From a candidate division KSB3 bacterium (GTDB lineage: Bacteria > Moduliflexota > Moduliflexia > Moduliflexales > Moduliflexaceae): a DNA stretch of 64,000 bases. Where the stretch lies: assembly GCA_002748425.1 (NCBI GenBank), contig PDSJ01000012.1:1-64000 (forward strand), written 5' to 3'. The notes beneath the pieces were generated by a model. The model searched no databases and was not told where the DNA came from. It saw only the letters and a program-made list of their open reading frames with translations. Below, in pieces: positions 1 through 7,514 of the stretch. Made by a program: the position numbers and the translations under genes. Every line of letters begins with the position of its first letter. Positions within the stretch are counted from its first letter, which is position 1.

Positions 1-100
1 AAGACGAGTATCAATCTGGTTTCTTGCAATTATTATAGCTTATTTTTTCACATTTATCAAATTATTTCAGAATGTTAATTGCTTTTTCAAAATCGACTAA

Positions 101-571
101 TTATGTCCGGATGATTGGATGTAACTCTCCACCGCTGACATGCAATAAGTCCGTGAATTTCAGCTCGAGAGTTCGTGTGTTTTTGCCGCAGCCACAGCGT
201 ACACGATCATGGAATCGAAGGCCTTCATCGAAAATGATCTGAACATCGTCCTGAACTGGAAAAGGTCCGACTCCTCCGATTTCAAAGCCAAGTACCCGCC
301 TGACATCTTCTGGCGATGCGCTGCGTAATTGTCGGCGATTTACCCCGAGTGCCGCTGACAATTTTCGATAATCGACGCGCGCATGACAGGGAATACCAGC
401 GAGCACCCAAGCAGTGTCTTTGATATGAAAGACGATGGTTTTTATCAATCCTTCCACAAGCGAAGAGGCTTTTTTCTCGGCATCCTCAATCGTGATCACT
501 GCTGCGTGCTTGTGGACAATACATTCTATCTGATGTTGCTCTAAAACTTCGAGAATTTTATAAAAGCTCAT
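101..571 (-). CDS. YbaK/EbsC-type aminoacyl-tRNA editing protein
   Basis: A 156-residue single-domain protein resembling the YbaK/ProX trans-editing family, which hydrolyses mischarged tRNAs such as Cys- or Ala-tRNA(Pro) in the cytoplasm. Family features are the early HKHAAVITIEDA segment, a lysine in LIKTIVF and the glycine-rich turn EIGGVGPFPV. The open frame runs 27 codons further upstream, but the family starts at MSFYKILEVLEQ. That ATG (571-569) overlaps the TGA of the upstream NUDIX gene as ATGA, a sign of translational coupling. A C-G-C-G cluster near the C-terminus (RVRCGCGKN) is not something I can assign. The substrate cannot be told from sequence. Confidence 0.85.
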   Translation of the reverse strand: MSFYKILEVLEQHQIECIVHKHAAVITIEDAEKKASSLVEGLIKTIVFHIKDTAWVLAGIPCHARVDYRKLSAALGVNRRQLRSASPEDVRRVLGFEIGGVGPFPVQDDVQIIFDEGLRFHDRVRCGCGKNTRTLELKFTDLLHVSGGELHPIIRT

Positions 572-999
572 AGAAGCTGTGGCAGATCGGCAATAAGTTG
601 TTTGAGTGTGGCATTCCTGACGCTGCGCCGGGCAGTATCGATCGACATCCATTTCCGCTGTCGAAGATGCATTTCATCCCATTTTTCGAGAAGCATGTTG
701 ACTTTTAGCGGAAAGACGACTATTTCGCAGGTCCCGCCCCATTTTTGATGACGATATTTGCTGATCGCCTTTGACGAGACCTCACCCAGAATACCGGCTT
801 CCTCGAGCGCTTCTTTTTCAGCAGATTCATAGGCGGTCATGCCCGGTTCGATAATACCTTTGGGGATAATCCAGCGTTTTCGTTTGCGAGACGTAATGAG
901 TACAATTTCTATGCTGTTGTCGTGACGTGTTGCGTGTGCTGCGATTCGATATGGGATGACCCCTGATTGCTGATACCAGTAAGCGTCTTTTTGCATCAT
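568..999 (-). CDS. NUDIX hydrolase
   Basis: A 143-residue NUDIX-fold hydrolase of nucleoside-diphosphate-linked substrates. The Nudix box is at about residues 47-70: PKGIIEPG, then KEALEEAGI. The metal-binding EExG core is intact, but the first glutamate of the GX5E part is methionine and the canonical RE is KE. Relatives of the diphosphoinositol/Ap4A type often show this kind of variation. The substrate is unknown. Two adjacent ATG codons (999 and 996) are possible starts and there is no strong ribosome binding site. It is the first gene of a two-gene unit with the editing protein and is divergent from the gene at 1095. Confidence 0.88.
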   Translation of the reverse strand: MMQKDAYWYQQSGVIPYRIAAHATRHDNSIEIVLITSRKRKRWIIPKGIIEPGMTAYESAEKEALEEAGILGEVSSKAISKYRHQKWGGTCEIVVFPLKVNMLLEKWDEMHLRQRKWMSIDTARRSVRNATLKQLIADLPQLL

Positions 1000-1015
1000 A
1001 ATTCGCTATTTTCCA

Positions 1016-1043
1016 TTGACAGAACTCTCTTTATCAGTATAGC
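1016..1043 (+). promoter_or_regulatory. Promoter of the peptidoglycan-binding gene; divergent -10 on the other strand
   Basis: TTGACA at 1016-1021, 16 bases, then TATAGC at 1038-1043, upstream of the plus-strand gene at 1095. The opposite strand reads TATACT at 1041-1036, a plausible -10 for the NUDIX gene, so the divergent promoters overlap. Confidence 0.5.
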
Positions 1044-1094
1044 GCAGTTTGAAGAAAGGTCTTAGAAGAATTTTTTCCTGAAAGGAGATGATGT

Positions 1095-1928
1095 ATGACA
1101 GTCCTCAAATATGCAGGGCAAAGATGGTCTCTCGTCATGTTGTTAAGTCTTTTTGTGATATGCTGCAGCGTCGAAAGCGATGCCTCAGCACTCATTTTAA
1201 GCGCCCAAAAACAGCTCAGGGCGAACGGCTTCAATCCCGGTCCGCTGGACGGAATGTGGGGCGCAAAGACTGAAGCAGCCATCAAAAAATTTCAGCAGGC
1301 TCACGGCTTACAGATTACCGGGACGTTAGACGACAATACAAAGTTTGCTCTGCATCTGACCAAGACCCCAAAAGTCACCCTGGAACAATTTTTACAGAGC
1401 CCGCCAGTGTACGCGCTGAGAAGTACGCCCGCTACGCTTTCGAAGAGCGATGTCATCAGCATGATTCATCAGAAGGGTTTTCATCATCCTGATGATTATT
1501 CCGGCGTCGGTCTGTCGGGCAGCGTGACAGGAACGATCCGTCATCAATATGAGAGCCGGTCGTTTTATGATGAGACCGTTATTATCGATCATCGTACCGG
1601 ACTCATGTGGCAGAAAACTCCGCGCCCGTTTGTCGACAGCAAAACGATTGAACAGCATATTGCGTTTGTGAATGCCAATCGCTATGCAGGGTTGTCGGGT
1701 TGGCGTTTGCCAACGCTCGAAGAACTTGCGTCGCTTTTGGAATCTCCTGCAAAACAGAGAGATTTTATCGATCCGCTTTTTGATATGCCCTACTGGTTTT
1801 GCGCCAGTGCCGACCGCTTTGCCGACGGTAATGCGCGATGGACCGTCTTTTTTGAAGCCGGTTACATTTATTTTCACGACGCGGATGACGACTTTGATGT
1901 CCTGCTCGTCAGGGAATTGACAGAGTGA
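1095..1928 (+). CDS. Secreted peptidoglycan-binding / DUF1566 protein
   Basis: A 277-residue exported protein. A hydrophobic signal segment (about 10-30, with CC-S and A residues before the mature part) is followed by a PG_binding_1 domain at about 33-88 (AQKQLRANGFNPGPLDG, then KTEAAIKKFQQAHGL). The C-terminal half, about 155-275, is a DUF1566/Lcl-type C-lectin-like module: RTGLMWQKTP, then GLSGWRLPTLEELASLL. The combination suggests a periplasmic or surface protein tethered to peptidoglycan; its ligand is unknown. AAGGAG lies 7 bases before the chosen ATG. An ATG at 1088 is in another frame and is ignored. The last 55 bases overlap the convergent histidine kinase gene. Confidence 0.85.
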   Translation: MTVLKYAGQRWSLVMLLSLFVICCSVESDASALILSAQKQLRANGFNPGPLDGMWGAKTEAAIKKFQQAHGLQITGTLDDNTKFALHLTKTPKVTLEQFLQSPPVYALRSTPATLSKSDVISMIHQKGFHHPDDYSGVGLSGSVTGTIRHQYESRSFYDETVIIDHRTGLMWQKTPRPFVDSKTIEQHIAFVNANRYAGLSGWRLPTLEELASLLESPAKQRDFIDPLFDMPYWFCASADRFADGNARWTVFFEAGYIYFHDADDDFDVLLVRELTE

Positions 1929-3508
1929 TCGGCGAGGGGAACCGTGAAATAGAAAATGGTTCCTTTGCCCTCTTCACTCTCCACCCAAATCTTGCCGCCA
2001 TGGTCGGTAATAATTTTTTTTGCAATCGACATTCCCAATCCGGTTCCCCGTTTTTTTCCATAGGTCACAAAGGGTTCGAAGATATTTTTTTTGACATGTT
2101 CAGGCATGCCGGCACCGCTGTCAGCGAGACGAAATTCCATAAATGTCTTCTGGTACAGGTAGGTATTAATCGAAAAGCGTCCATTTTCCTTCAACGCCTC
2201 TTGCGCATTATTCGCAATATTATAAAACACACGTTTCAGTTTGTCCTTGTCCGCGTAGATCGGATATGTACAGTGGAGCTTTGCCGCTAATTGAATCCCC
2301 TTCTCCTCAAAGGTTTTGTCGAGAAGAACCATGACTTCCTCAATCAGTTCGTTGACGTCACAGGCTTTGAGCAAAAGTTTCATTTTATTACCGCGAGAGA
2401 ATTCCAGAATCTCTTCGACCATTTCCACCATGCGGTCGATTTCGGACGCAATGATCCCAGAATAATTTTGCTGCTCCTCAGCGCTACAGGCTCCCCCTTC
2501 CAGCAAGCCGGAAAAACCAAGAATGGTGGTCATGGGGCCTTTGAGATCGTGGATGATTTCGCTGGCCAGGTTTCCGATCGTTGAGAGCCGCTCCATACGC
2601 AGTTTGTCTTCAGTTAAGCGGATATTTTCAAGACTTGCCAGTAACTGGTAGGCGAGAATTTTTACCGACATAATGTCTTCGCGGAAGAATGGCAGTCCGG
2701 TTCCCTTATCTGCTAAATAAATCGCTCCTAAAAACGTTTTGTCGCGCCAGAGCGGCACACACAGGATATGATTGGCTTTATACCAGCCCGGAATATCGAA
2801 TTCCTTCAAATACTTGTTCTCGTAAGCGTTGCTGAAGATCAGCGGTTCTTTGCGTTTGGAAAAAAATTTTTTCAGCAGGGCCTCCAGCCGTTCTTTAGGA
2901 TAGAGTTCTTCTTCACGCTCATCAGCATCTGAGGAGCTTGAGAGAAAAGACGAGATCTTTGTTGAATGCCCGTCCGTGATGGCAATTGCCACTTTCGTCG
3001 TACTGGTGACTTCCTGGATGTATTGAATGGCTTGTTTGAGGAGGCGGCGCAGATCGAAAATAGGGCCAAATTGTATATTAATGTCTTGAAGGACTTCGAT
3101 GTGGCTCGAGAGTTTATAGAGACGGAGTAATGACTCGACCGAAAGGATCAAATGGTCGACTTTCCAGGGTTTCTCGAAGACTTCATGCACAGTGGCGCGT
3201 GAGAGCAGGTAGCTTGAGGGGAGTTCATCGTCCGGCCCCAGAAGGAGCATTTTCATAATTTCCGGACTGCTCTGATGGATGGTATCAAGGAAGTCCGTGC
3301 CTTTCACCCCCGGCATGGTCTGGTCGCAGATGATCAATTCGATCTGTTTATGAGCGGCCTGCAGCATATCGACAATGAGAGTCGCTTCCTCAGCGCTTTC
3401 AGCCTTGTAAACGATATGCGATCGGCTGAATTCTTCCTGAAGCTGGTTTGCGAGGGTGTTCAGCTCAAGCAGGTTATCATTGACACAGAGAATATACCCC
3501 CACTCCAT
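1874..3508 (-). CDS. Receiver-GAF-histidine kinase
   Basis: A 544-residue cytoplasmic signalling protein with no membrane segment. Order: receiver domain at about 5-125 (phospho-acceptor Asp62 in IICDQTMPG, Lys in FEKPW), GAF-type domain at about 145-300, HisKA with H-box His320 (SEIIHDLKGP), and HATPase at about 400-530 (NNAQEAL N-box, DSGAGMP G1, GTGLGMSIAKK G2). The receiver matches the RpfG-like class ending in KPW, but the usual switch threonine is leucine (MLLLGPDD). The kinase probably integrates a phosphorelay input with a GAF ligand. No partner regulator adjoins it. The C-terminal codons overlap the end of the convergent gene at 1095-1928. Confidence 0.9.
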   Translation of the reverse strand: MEWGYILCVNDNLLELNTLANQLQEEFSRSHIVYKAESAEEATLIVDMLQAAHKQIELIICDQTMPGVKGTDFLDTIHQSSPEIMKMLLLGPDDELPSSYLLSRATVHEVFEKPWKVDHLILSVESLLRLYKLSSHIEVLQDINIQFGPIFDLRRLLKQAIQYIQEVTSTTKVAIAITDGHSTKISSFLSSSSDADEREEELYPKERLEALLKKFFSKRKEPLIFSNAYENKYLKEFDIPGWYKANHILCVPLWRDKTFLGAIYLADKGTGLPFFREDIMSVKILAYQLLASLENIRLTEDKLRMERLSTIGNLASEIIHDLKGPMTTILGFSGLLEGGACSAEEQQNYSGIIASEIDRMVEMVEEILEFSRGNKMKLLLKACDVNELIEEVMVLLDKTFEEKGIQLAAKLHCTYPIYADKDKLKRVFYNIANNAQEALKENGRFSINTYLYQKTFMEFRLADSGAGMPEHVKKNIFEPFVTYGKKRGTGLGMSIAKKIITDHGGKIWVESEEGKGTIFYFTVPLADHSVNSLTSRTSKSSSAS

Positions 3509-3585
3509 ACAAATATTTCTTCTCCCACGTGCTGTCTGTTACTGGTTAATGAAGACTGAAAGTAATCGCATCCTGTATACAATTC

Positions 3586-3615
3586 AAACTAGCGCGACTT
3601 AGGTGTCCTTGTCAA
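3586..3615 (-). promoter_or_regulatory. Candidate promoter of the histidine kinase gene
   Basis: Minus-strand TTGACA (3615-3610) and TAGTTT (3591-3586) spaced 18 bases, about 80 bases upstream of the kinase start. The -10 matches only three consensus positions. Confidence 0.3.
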
Positions 3616-3656
3616 GATTTTTCCAGAATTTGCGGAAATATAGAGAGAGCAGGGAT

Positions 3657-3693
3657 AAAAAAACCGCTACACACAGTTAAGCAGCATAGCGGT
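3657..3693 (-). terminator. Intrinsic terminator after the MalK-type ATPase gene
   Basis: A seven-base perfect inverted repeat (ACCGCTA and TAGCGGT, arms 3663-3669 and 3687-3693) with a 17-base loop, followed on the minus strand by seven T. It lies 30 bases after the stop codon of the ATPase gene, making that gene a stand-alone transcription unit. Confidence 0.7.
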
Positions 3694-3722
3694 ATTGATA
3701 GCCTTAATACGGGAAACTTTTT

Positions 3723-4832
3723 TTAACGACGCGAGATCACTTTTCCAGTTTCTGGATCAAAGAGATGGATTTTCAACATATCAAAATACACAGCCACTTC
3801 CTGGCCCAACTGTGATTTTGAATGCGGATCGACTCTTGCAATAAAGGCATGTTCGCCTTTTGACAGCTCCAAAATGATTTCGGCTCCCAGTGGTTCGATC
3901 ACTTCGACCTTGGCGCTGAAGCTTTCCCATTTTCCACGGCGATCTTCAGGAATATCGTCGGCAATATCTTCCGGGCGGATACCGAAGGTGACATCTTTAT
4001 TGACATGTGCTTCGTAAATTGACGTATATTCTGACGGGACCGCTAAGCTGAAATTCCCCATATCAACAGTCAAACCACCGTCTTGCCTGATAAGTTTTGC
4101 TCTGAAAAAATTCATTGGCGGGCTTCCGATGAAACCGGCGACGAATTCGTTTTCCGGGAAATCATAGACTTCCAAAGGGGCACCGACCTGTTGAATATAC
4201 CCGTCTTTCATAATCACGATACGATCGCCCATTGTCATAGCTTCAACTTGATCGTGGGTCACATAGATCATCGTGGTTTCCAGTTGATGCTGGAGTTTTG
4301 ACAGCTCACCACGCATCGTCACACGCAGTTTGGCATCGAGATTACTTAAAGGTTCATCGAAGAGGAACACTTCAGGATCACGCACGATCGCACGGCCGAC
4401 AGCGACACGTTGTCTCTGACCGCCGGAAAGCTGTTTCGGCTTTCTATCCAGAAGTTGGGTAATCCCGAGAATGTCGGCAGCACGCTTCACACGCTGGTCG
4501 ATTTCATCTTTCGGGAATTTTCTGAGTTTTAAGCCAAAGGCCATATTTGTGTAGACGTCCATGTGAGGGTATAAGGCATAATTCTGAAACACCATCGCAA
4601 TATTTCTATCTTTGGGCGCCACTTCGTTTACGACACGATCTCCAATCGAGATGGTTCCATCTGTGACTTCCTCCAGACCAGCGACCATTCTCAGTGTCGT
4701 TGATTTTCCGCAACCGGACGGACCGACCAGCACAATAAATTCTTTGTCCTGAATGTCCAGATTAATTGAATTCACCGCCTGGAAACCGTTTGGATAACGC
4801 TTGATTAGATCTTTAATGAATACTCCTGCCAT
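3723..4832 (-). CDS. MalK/UgpC/MsiK-type sugar ABC transporter ATPase
   Basis: A 369-residue ATPase energising carbohydrate importers from the cytoplasmic face. Walker A GPSGCGKSTT (about 36-45), signature LSGGQRQRVAVGRAI, Walker B VFLFDEPLSNLD and H-loop THDQVEAM are intact. The C-terminal third is a MalK-like TOBE/OB region. The open frame is 13 codons longer, but ATG at 4832 is preceded by GGGAGG and starts the family-typical MAGVFIKDLIKRYPNG. The gene stands alone, with its own promoter and terminator. The nearest sugar ABC operon, from 9344, has no ATPase gene, so this may be a shared ATPase serving several importers, as MsiK does. That pairing is inference. Confidence 0.93.
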   Translation of the reverse strand: MAGVFIKDLIKRYPNGFQAVNSINLDIQDKEFIVLVGPSGCGKSTTLRMVAGLEEVTDGTISIGDRVVNEVAPKDRNIAMVFQNYALYPHMDVYTNMAFGLKLRKFPKDEIDQRVKRAADILGITQLLDRKPKQLSGGQRQRVAVGRAIVRDPEVFLFDEPLSNLDAKLRVTMRGELSKLQHQLETTMIYVTHDQVEAMTMGDRIVIMKDGYIQQVGAPLEVYDFPENEFVAGFIGSPPMNFFRAKLIRQDGGLTVDMGNFSLAVPSEYTSIYEAHVNKDVTFGIRPEDIADDIPEDRRGKWESFSAKVEVIEPLGAEIILELSKGEHAFIARVDPHSKSQLGQEVAVYFDMLKIHLFDPETGKVISRR

Positions 4833-4897
4833 GCGTGAAAACCTCCCGGAATAAATGTTGACGTTATGCATCCATTCATACAGATTATATCCCTCTA

Positions 4898-4926
4898 ATT
4901 CTGAAAAATGCGTGAAAATTTGTCAA
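4898..4926 (-). promoter_or_regulatory. Promoter of the MalK-type ATPase gene
   Basis: Minus-strand TTGACA (4926-4921), 17-base spacer, CAGAAT (4903-4898, four of six consensus). A perfect TATAAT also lies at 4889-4884 but has no -35 at normal spacing, so either box could be used. Confidence 0.5.
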
Positions 4927-4987
4927 TGATTTTTTTCATCCTCTCATGAAACCTTAGAAAATGTCTCCCTGGCACGATCGTATCGCA

Positions 4988-5602
4988 TCAGGGTATTTTT
5001 TCATCGTTCGGTACATCGATCCTTTTAGTTAAGGCTGTTTCCTTTCCGGCCAAAATCCGCTTAATATTCTCCGTATGACGGGCGTATATCATTGCAGTGC
5101 CGAGAATGCTGAACACGACTACTGCGATTGAAGAACCGAGGGTAAGAGCAAAGATCGGAGCGAGCAGTGACGAGCTTAAAGCGGCTAATGAGGATTTTTT
5201 GGTGACTGCGGTGACGATCAGCCAGGACGCAATGGTTAGCAGGCCAGGCAGCCAGGCGATAGCGAGATATGCTCCGTATGTCGTTGTCACGCCTTTGCCG
5301 CCTCTGAATTTCAGATAGAGGGACCAGTTGTGGCCGATGATCGCTGCCAGGCCTGTTGCAATTAGCCATATATCATTCCGGCCCAGCAGCATCCAGGCCG
5401 CCAACACTGGAAGCAGGCCCTTGAGTCCGTCTCCCAACAATGTTGCGAGTGCCGCTTTTGTTCCCAAGAGTCTTGAAACGTTTGATGTTCCGATGTTACC
5501 GCTGCCGTATTGACGAACATCCACGCCGTGCATCTTTCCGATCAGAAAGCCAAACGGAATCGACCCGAACAAATAGGCGCCTATGAGGAGAACAATTTTC
5601 AT
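4988..5602 (-). CDS. plsY: Acyl-phosphate:glycerol-3-phosphate acyltransferase PlsY
   Basis: A 204-residue integral membrane enzyme that transfers an acyl group from acyl-phosphate to glycerol-3-phosphate, the first step of phospholipid synthesis. The PlsY motifs are visible: GSGNIGTSNVSRLLG (about 36-50) and RGGKGVTT (about 100-107), plus five or six hydrophobic segments. Length is normal. It is the last gene of the pdp-punA-cdd-pgsA-plsY run, after a 94-base gap. The ribosome binding site is weak. It pairs functionally with pgsA immediately upstream. Confidence 0.95.
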   Translation of the reverse strand: MKIVLLIGAYLFGSIPFGFLIGKMHGVDVRQYGSGNIGTSNVSRLLGTKAALATLLGDGLKGLLPVLAAWMLLGRNDIWLIATGLAAIIGHNWSLYLKFRGGKGVTTTYGAYLAIAWLPGLLTIASWLIVTAVTKKSSLAALSSSLLAPIFALTLGSSIAVVVFSILGTAMIYARHTENIKRILAGKETALTKRIDVPNDEKIP

Positions 5603-5696
5603 CGTGTGGATGACAGCGTTTCGGAAATGACATGCTCTCCCTGTGCTGCTGCATAGAGGGAGTTCCTTCCGATACTGTCTTGTCGTTCACCCTCTT

Positions 5697-6227
5697 TCAA
5701 AGGGAAAAGTCAATTTTTTTCAACCCGTTGATAAAATAATCGATTCCTGACCATACTGTCAGGAGCATCGTGATCCATAAGACCAGATAGCTCGCATCGA
5801 CGTTCAGGATCAGCAATGGAACGGCAATAACCTGAGCAACCATCTTAGCCTTCCCTAAAGGCCCGGCCGGAACAATCACATTCTGTGACGCCGCCACTGC
5901 GCGTAACCCGTTGACCGAAAACTCTCGTCCGATGATGATAACGACCAGCCAAGCTGGTGCATAGCCGATTTCTACCAGTGAAATAAGAGACGCAGCGATC
6001 AAGAGTTTGTCGGCAATCGGATCCATGAGTTTACCAAATACCGTGATCTCTTTGCGGGTTCTGGCGAGATAACCGTCGGCAAAATCTGTTGCCGCCGCCG
6101 CAAGAAAGATGAAGACCGCCAGCCAGTTGCTGAATTTAGTCAACAGGACAACGACCAGCACAGGAACAATCCCGACCCGAATGAGCGTCAGTTTATTTGG
6201 TAAGTTCAAGATGTACTTCGCTTGCAT
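5697..6227 (-). CDS. pgsA: CDP-diacylglycerol-glycerol-3-phosphate 3-phosphatidyltransferase
   Basis: A 176-residue membrane enzyme making phosphatidylglycerol phosphate. The CDP-alcohol phosphatidyltransferase signature (DGX2ARX8GX3DX3D) is complete from DGYLARTR to GKLMDPIADK, around residues 50-73. Several hydrophobic segments follow. It begins 9 bases after the cdd stop, so it is almost certainly co-transcribed with the nucleoside genes upstream. Length is typical for bacterial PgsA. Confidence 0.95.
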   Translation of the reverse strand: MQAKYILNLPNKLTLIRVGIVPVLVVVLLTKFSNWLAVFIFLAAAATDFADGYLARTRKEITVFGKLMDPIADKLLIAASLISLVEIGYAPAWLVVIIIGREFSVNGLRAVAASQNVIVPAGPLGKAKMVAQVIAVPLLILNVDASYLVLWITMLLTVWSGIDYFINGLKKIDFSL

Positions 6228-6236
6228 CGCGTATGG

Positions 6237-6650
6237 CTACTCCAAAGCTGTGTGCTGGAGAAATGTTTGCGTAAATGCCTCGGGAAGCAATTCAACGGTT
6301 GTAAGACGCCGCTTGTCTCCCCGAAGATTGGCGCAGATGACAGCAATGTTCCCTGCAAGATCCATAATGACCTGACGACAGATGCCGCAGGGCGGGCATG
6401 GGCTTGATGTATCGGCCATGACTGCAATGGCTTCAATCTCATGTTCTCCATGTATGTACGCATGAAACAGCGCATTCTGTTCTGCGCAAACAGTAGCGCC
6501 AAAGGAGCTGTTTTCAATATTACAGCCTTGAAAAATGGCTCCGCTTTTGGTCAGAACGGCTGCTCCAACCAGGAATTTGGAATATGGGGCATGCGCTTTG
6601 AGACGGGCCTCCCTGGCTTCTTCAAGAAGAATCGTTTCCAGTTTTGTCAT
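6237..6650 (-). CDS. cdd: Cytidine deaminase
   Basis: A 137-residue homotetramer-type cytidine deaminase converting (deoxy)cytidine to (deoxy)uridine. The zinc site is clear: CAEQNA (Cys ligand and catalytic Glu) and PCPPCGICRQ (two Cys ligands). NIENSSFGATVCAE matches the substrate-binding segment. The frame opens 21 codons upstream, inside punA, but MTKLETILLEEAREA at 6650 gives the family-length protein and starts 13 bases after the punA stop. Its position between punA and pgsA supports a pyrimidine salvage role feeding the pdp-encoded phosphorylase. Confidence 0.95.
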   Translation of the reverse strand: MTKLETILLEEAREARLKAHAPYSKFLVGAAVLTKSGAIFQGCNIENSSFGATVCAEQNALFHAYIHGEHEIEAIAVMADTSSPCPPCGICRQVIMDLAGNIAVICANLRGDKRRLTTVELLPEAFTQTFLQHTALE

Positions 6651-6663
6651 GACTGTCAATCGT

Positions 6664-7491
6664 TTAAGAGAGCAGTGTTCCGAATTCAGCAACTGCGCCG
6701 TCGATGAGGGCAATAAAATTCTTTTTTGCGCGATCAGCGGTGTCCATCACATCACGATGGTCAAGCGTTGCAGCACTCATACCAGCGGCTAAATTTGTGA
6801 TACATGAGACTCCGGCAACCTTGATCCCCATTTGAGTGGCGACGATCGCTTCCGGCACGGTTGACATGCCGACGGCATCTGCTCCGAGAATTCGGGCCAT
6901 GCGGATTTCCGCCGGAGTCTCGTACGAGGGACCGCTGAAAGCCATATATACACCCTGTTGTAAGGGAATCCGGCGCTCCCGTGCGACCCGTACGAAAATC
7001 TCACAGTTTTCTGGAGAGTACACGTGAGTCATATCAGGAAATCGATTACCCAACTCTTCAAAATGCGGTCCGATAAGAGGGTTGACGCCCATATAATTGA
7101 TATGGTCGCGAAGAAGCATTAAGTCTCCGGCTTCAAAAAATTGATTGACACCGCCCGCTGCGTTTGTCAAAATCAGCCTCTGAATCCCGAGCAAGCCCAT
7201 GATGCGAATCGGGAAGGTGACTTGCTCGATCGTATAGCCTTCATAATAATGAAAGCGCCCCTGCATCGCAAGCACTGCACTGTGTTCGAACTGTTGAAAG
7301 AGCAGTCGTCCTCTGTGACCAGTGACTGTTGAGGCGGGAAAATGCGGAATCTCGTCATACGGAATCACCAGAGGACTGGGAAACGATTCAGCGTATTCTC
7401 CCAGGCCAGAGCCTAAGATCAGACCGATATGCGGACATGCCGGAAGGGTCTTTTTGAGAAATTCGACGGTTTCTTGAAGATCTGTGTGCAT
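6664..7491 (-). CDS. punA: Purine nucleoside phosphorylase (trimeric type)
   Basis: A 275-residue enzyme splitting purine nucleosides with phosphate. It matches the PNP/MTAP family: phosphate-binding LGSGLGEYAE (about 26-35), GHRGRL, GRFHYYEGY, TNAAGGVN, FSGPSYETPAEIRM and AVGMSTVPEAIVA. Glu (in YETPAEIR) and Asn (in CITNLAAG) mark a purine rather than methylthioadenosine specificity, although this is judged by eye. It sits 23 bases after pdp and 13 bases before cdd in a nucleoside salvage operon. Confidence 0.93.
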   Translation of the reverse strand: MHTDLQETVEFLKKTLPACPHIGLILGSGLGEYAESFPSPLVIPYDEIPHFPASTVTGHRGRLLFQQFEHSAVLAMQGRFHYYEGYTIEQVTFPIRIMGLLGIQRLILTNAAGGVNQFFEAGDLMLLRDHINYMGVNPLIGPHFEELGNRFPDMTHVYSPENCEIFVRVARERRIPLQQGVYMAFSGPSYETPAEIRMARILGADAVGMSTVPEAIVATQMGIKVAGVSCITNLAAGMSAATLDHRDVMDTADRAKKNFIALIDGAVAEFGTLLS

Positions 7492-7514
7492 GGATGAACC
7501 TCCTGTCGTTTTCG

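Noticed and set aside
1..100. AT-rich window edge as terminator or attachment site
   Set aside because: No inverted repeat or tRNA-like sequence; too short to judge.
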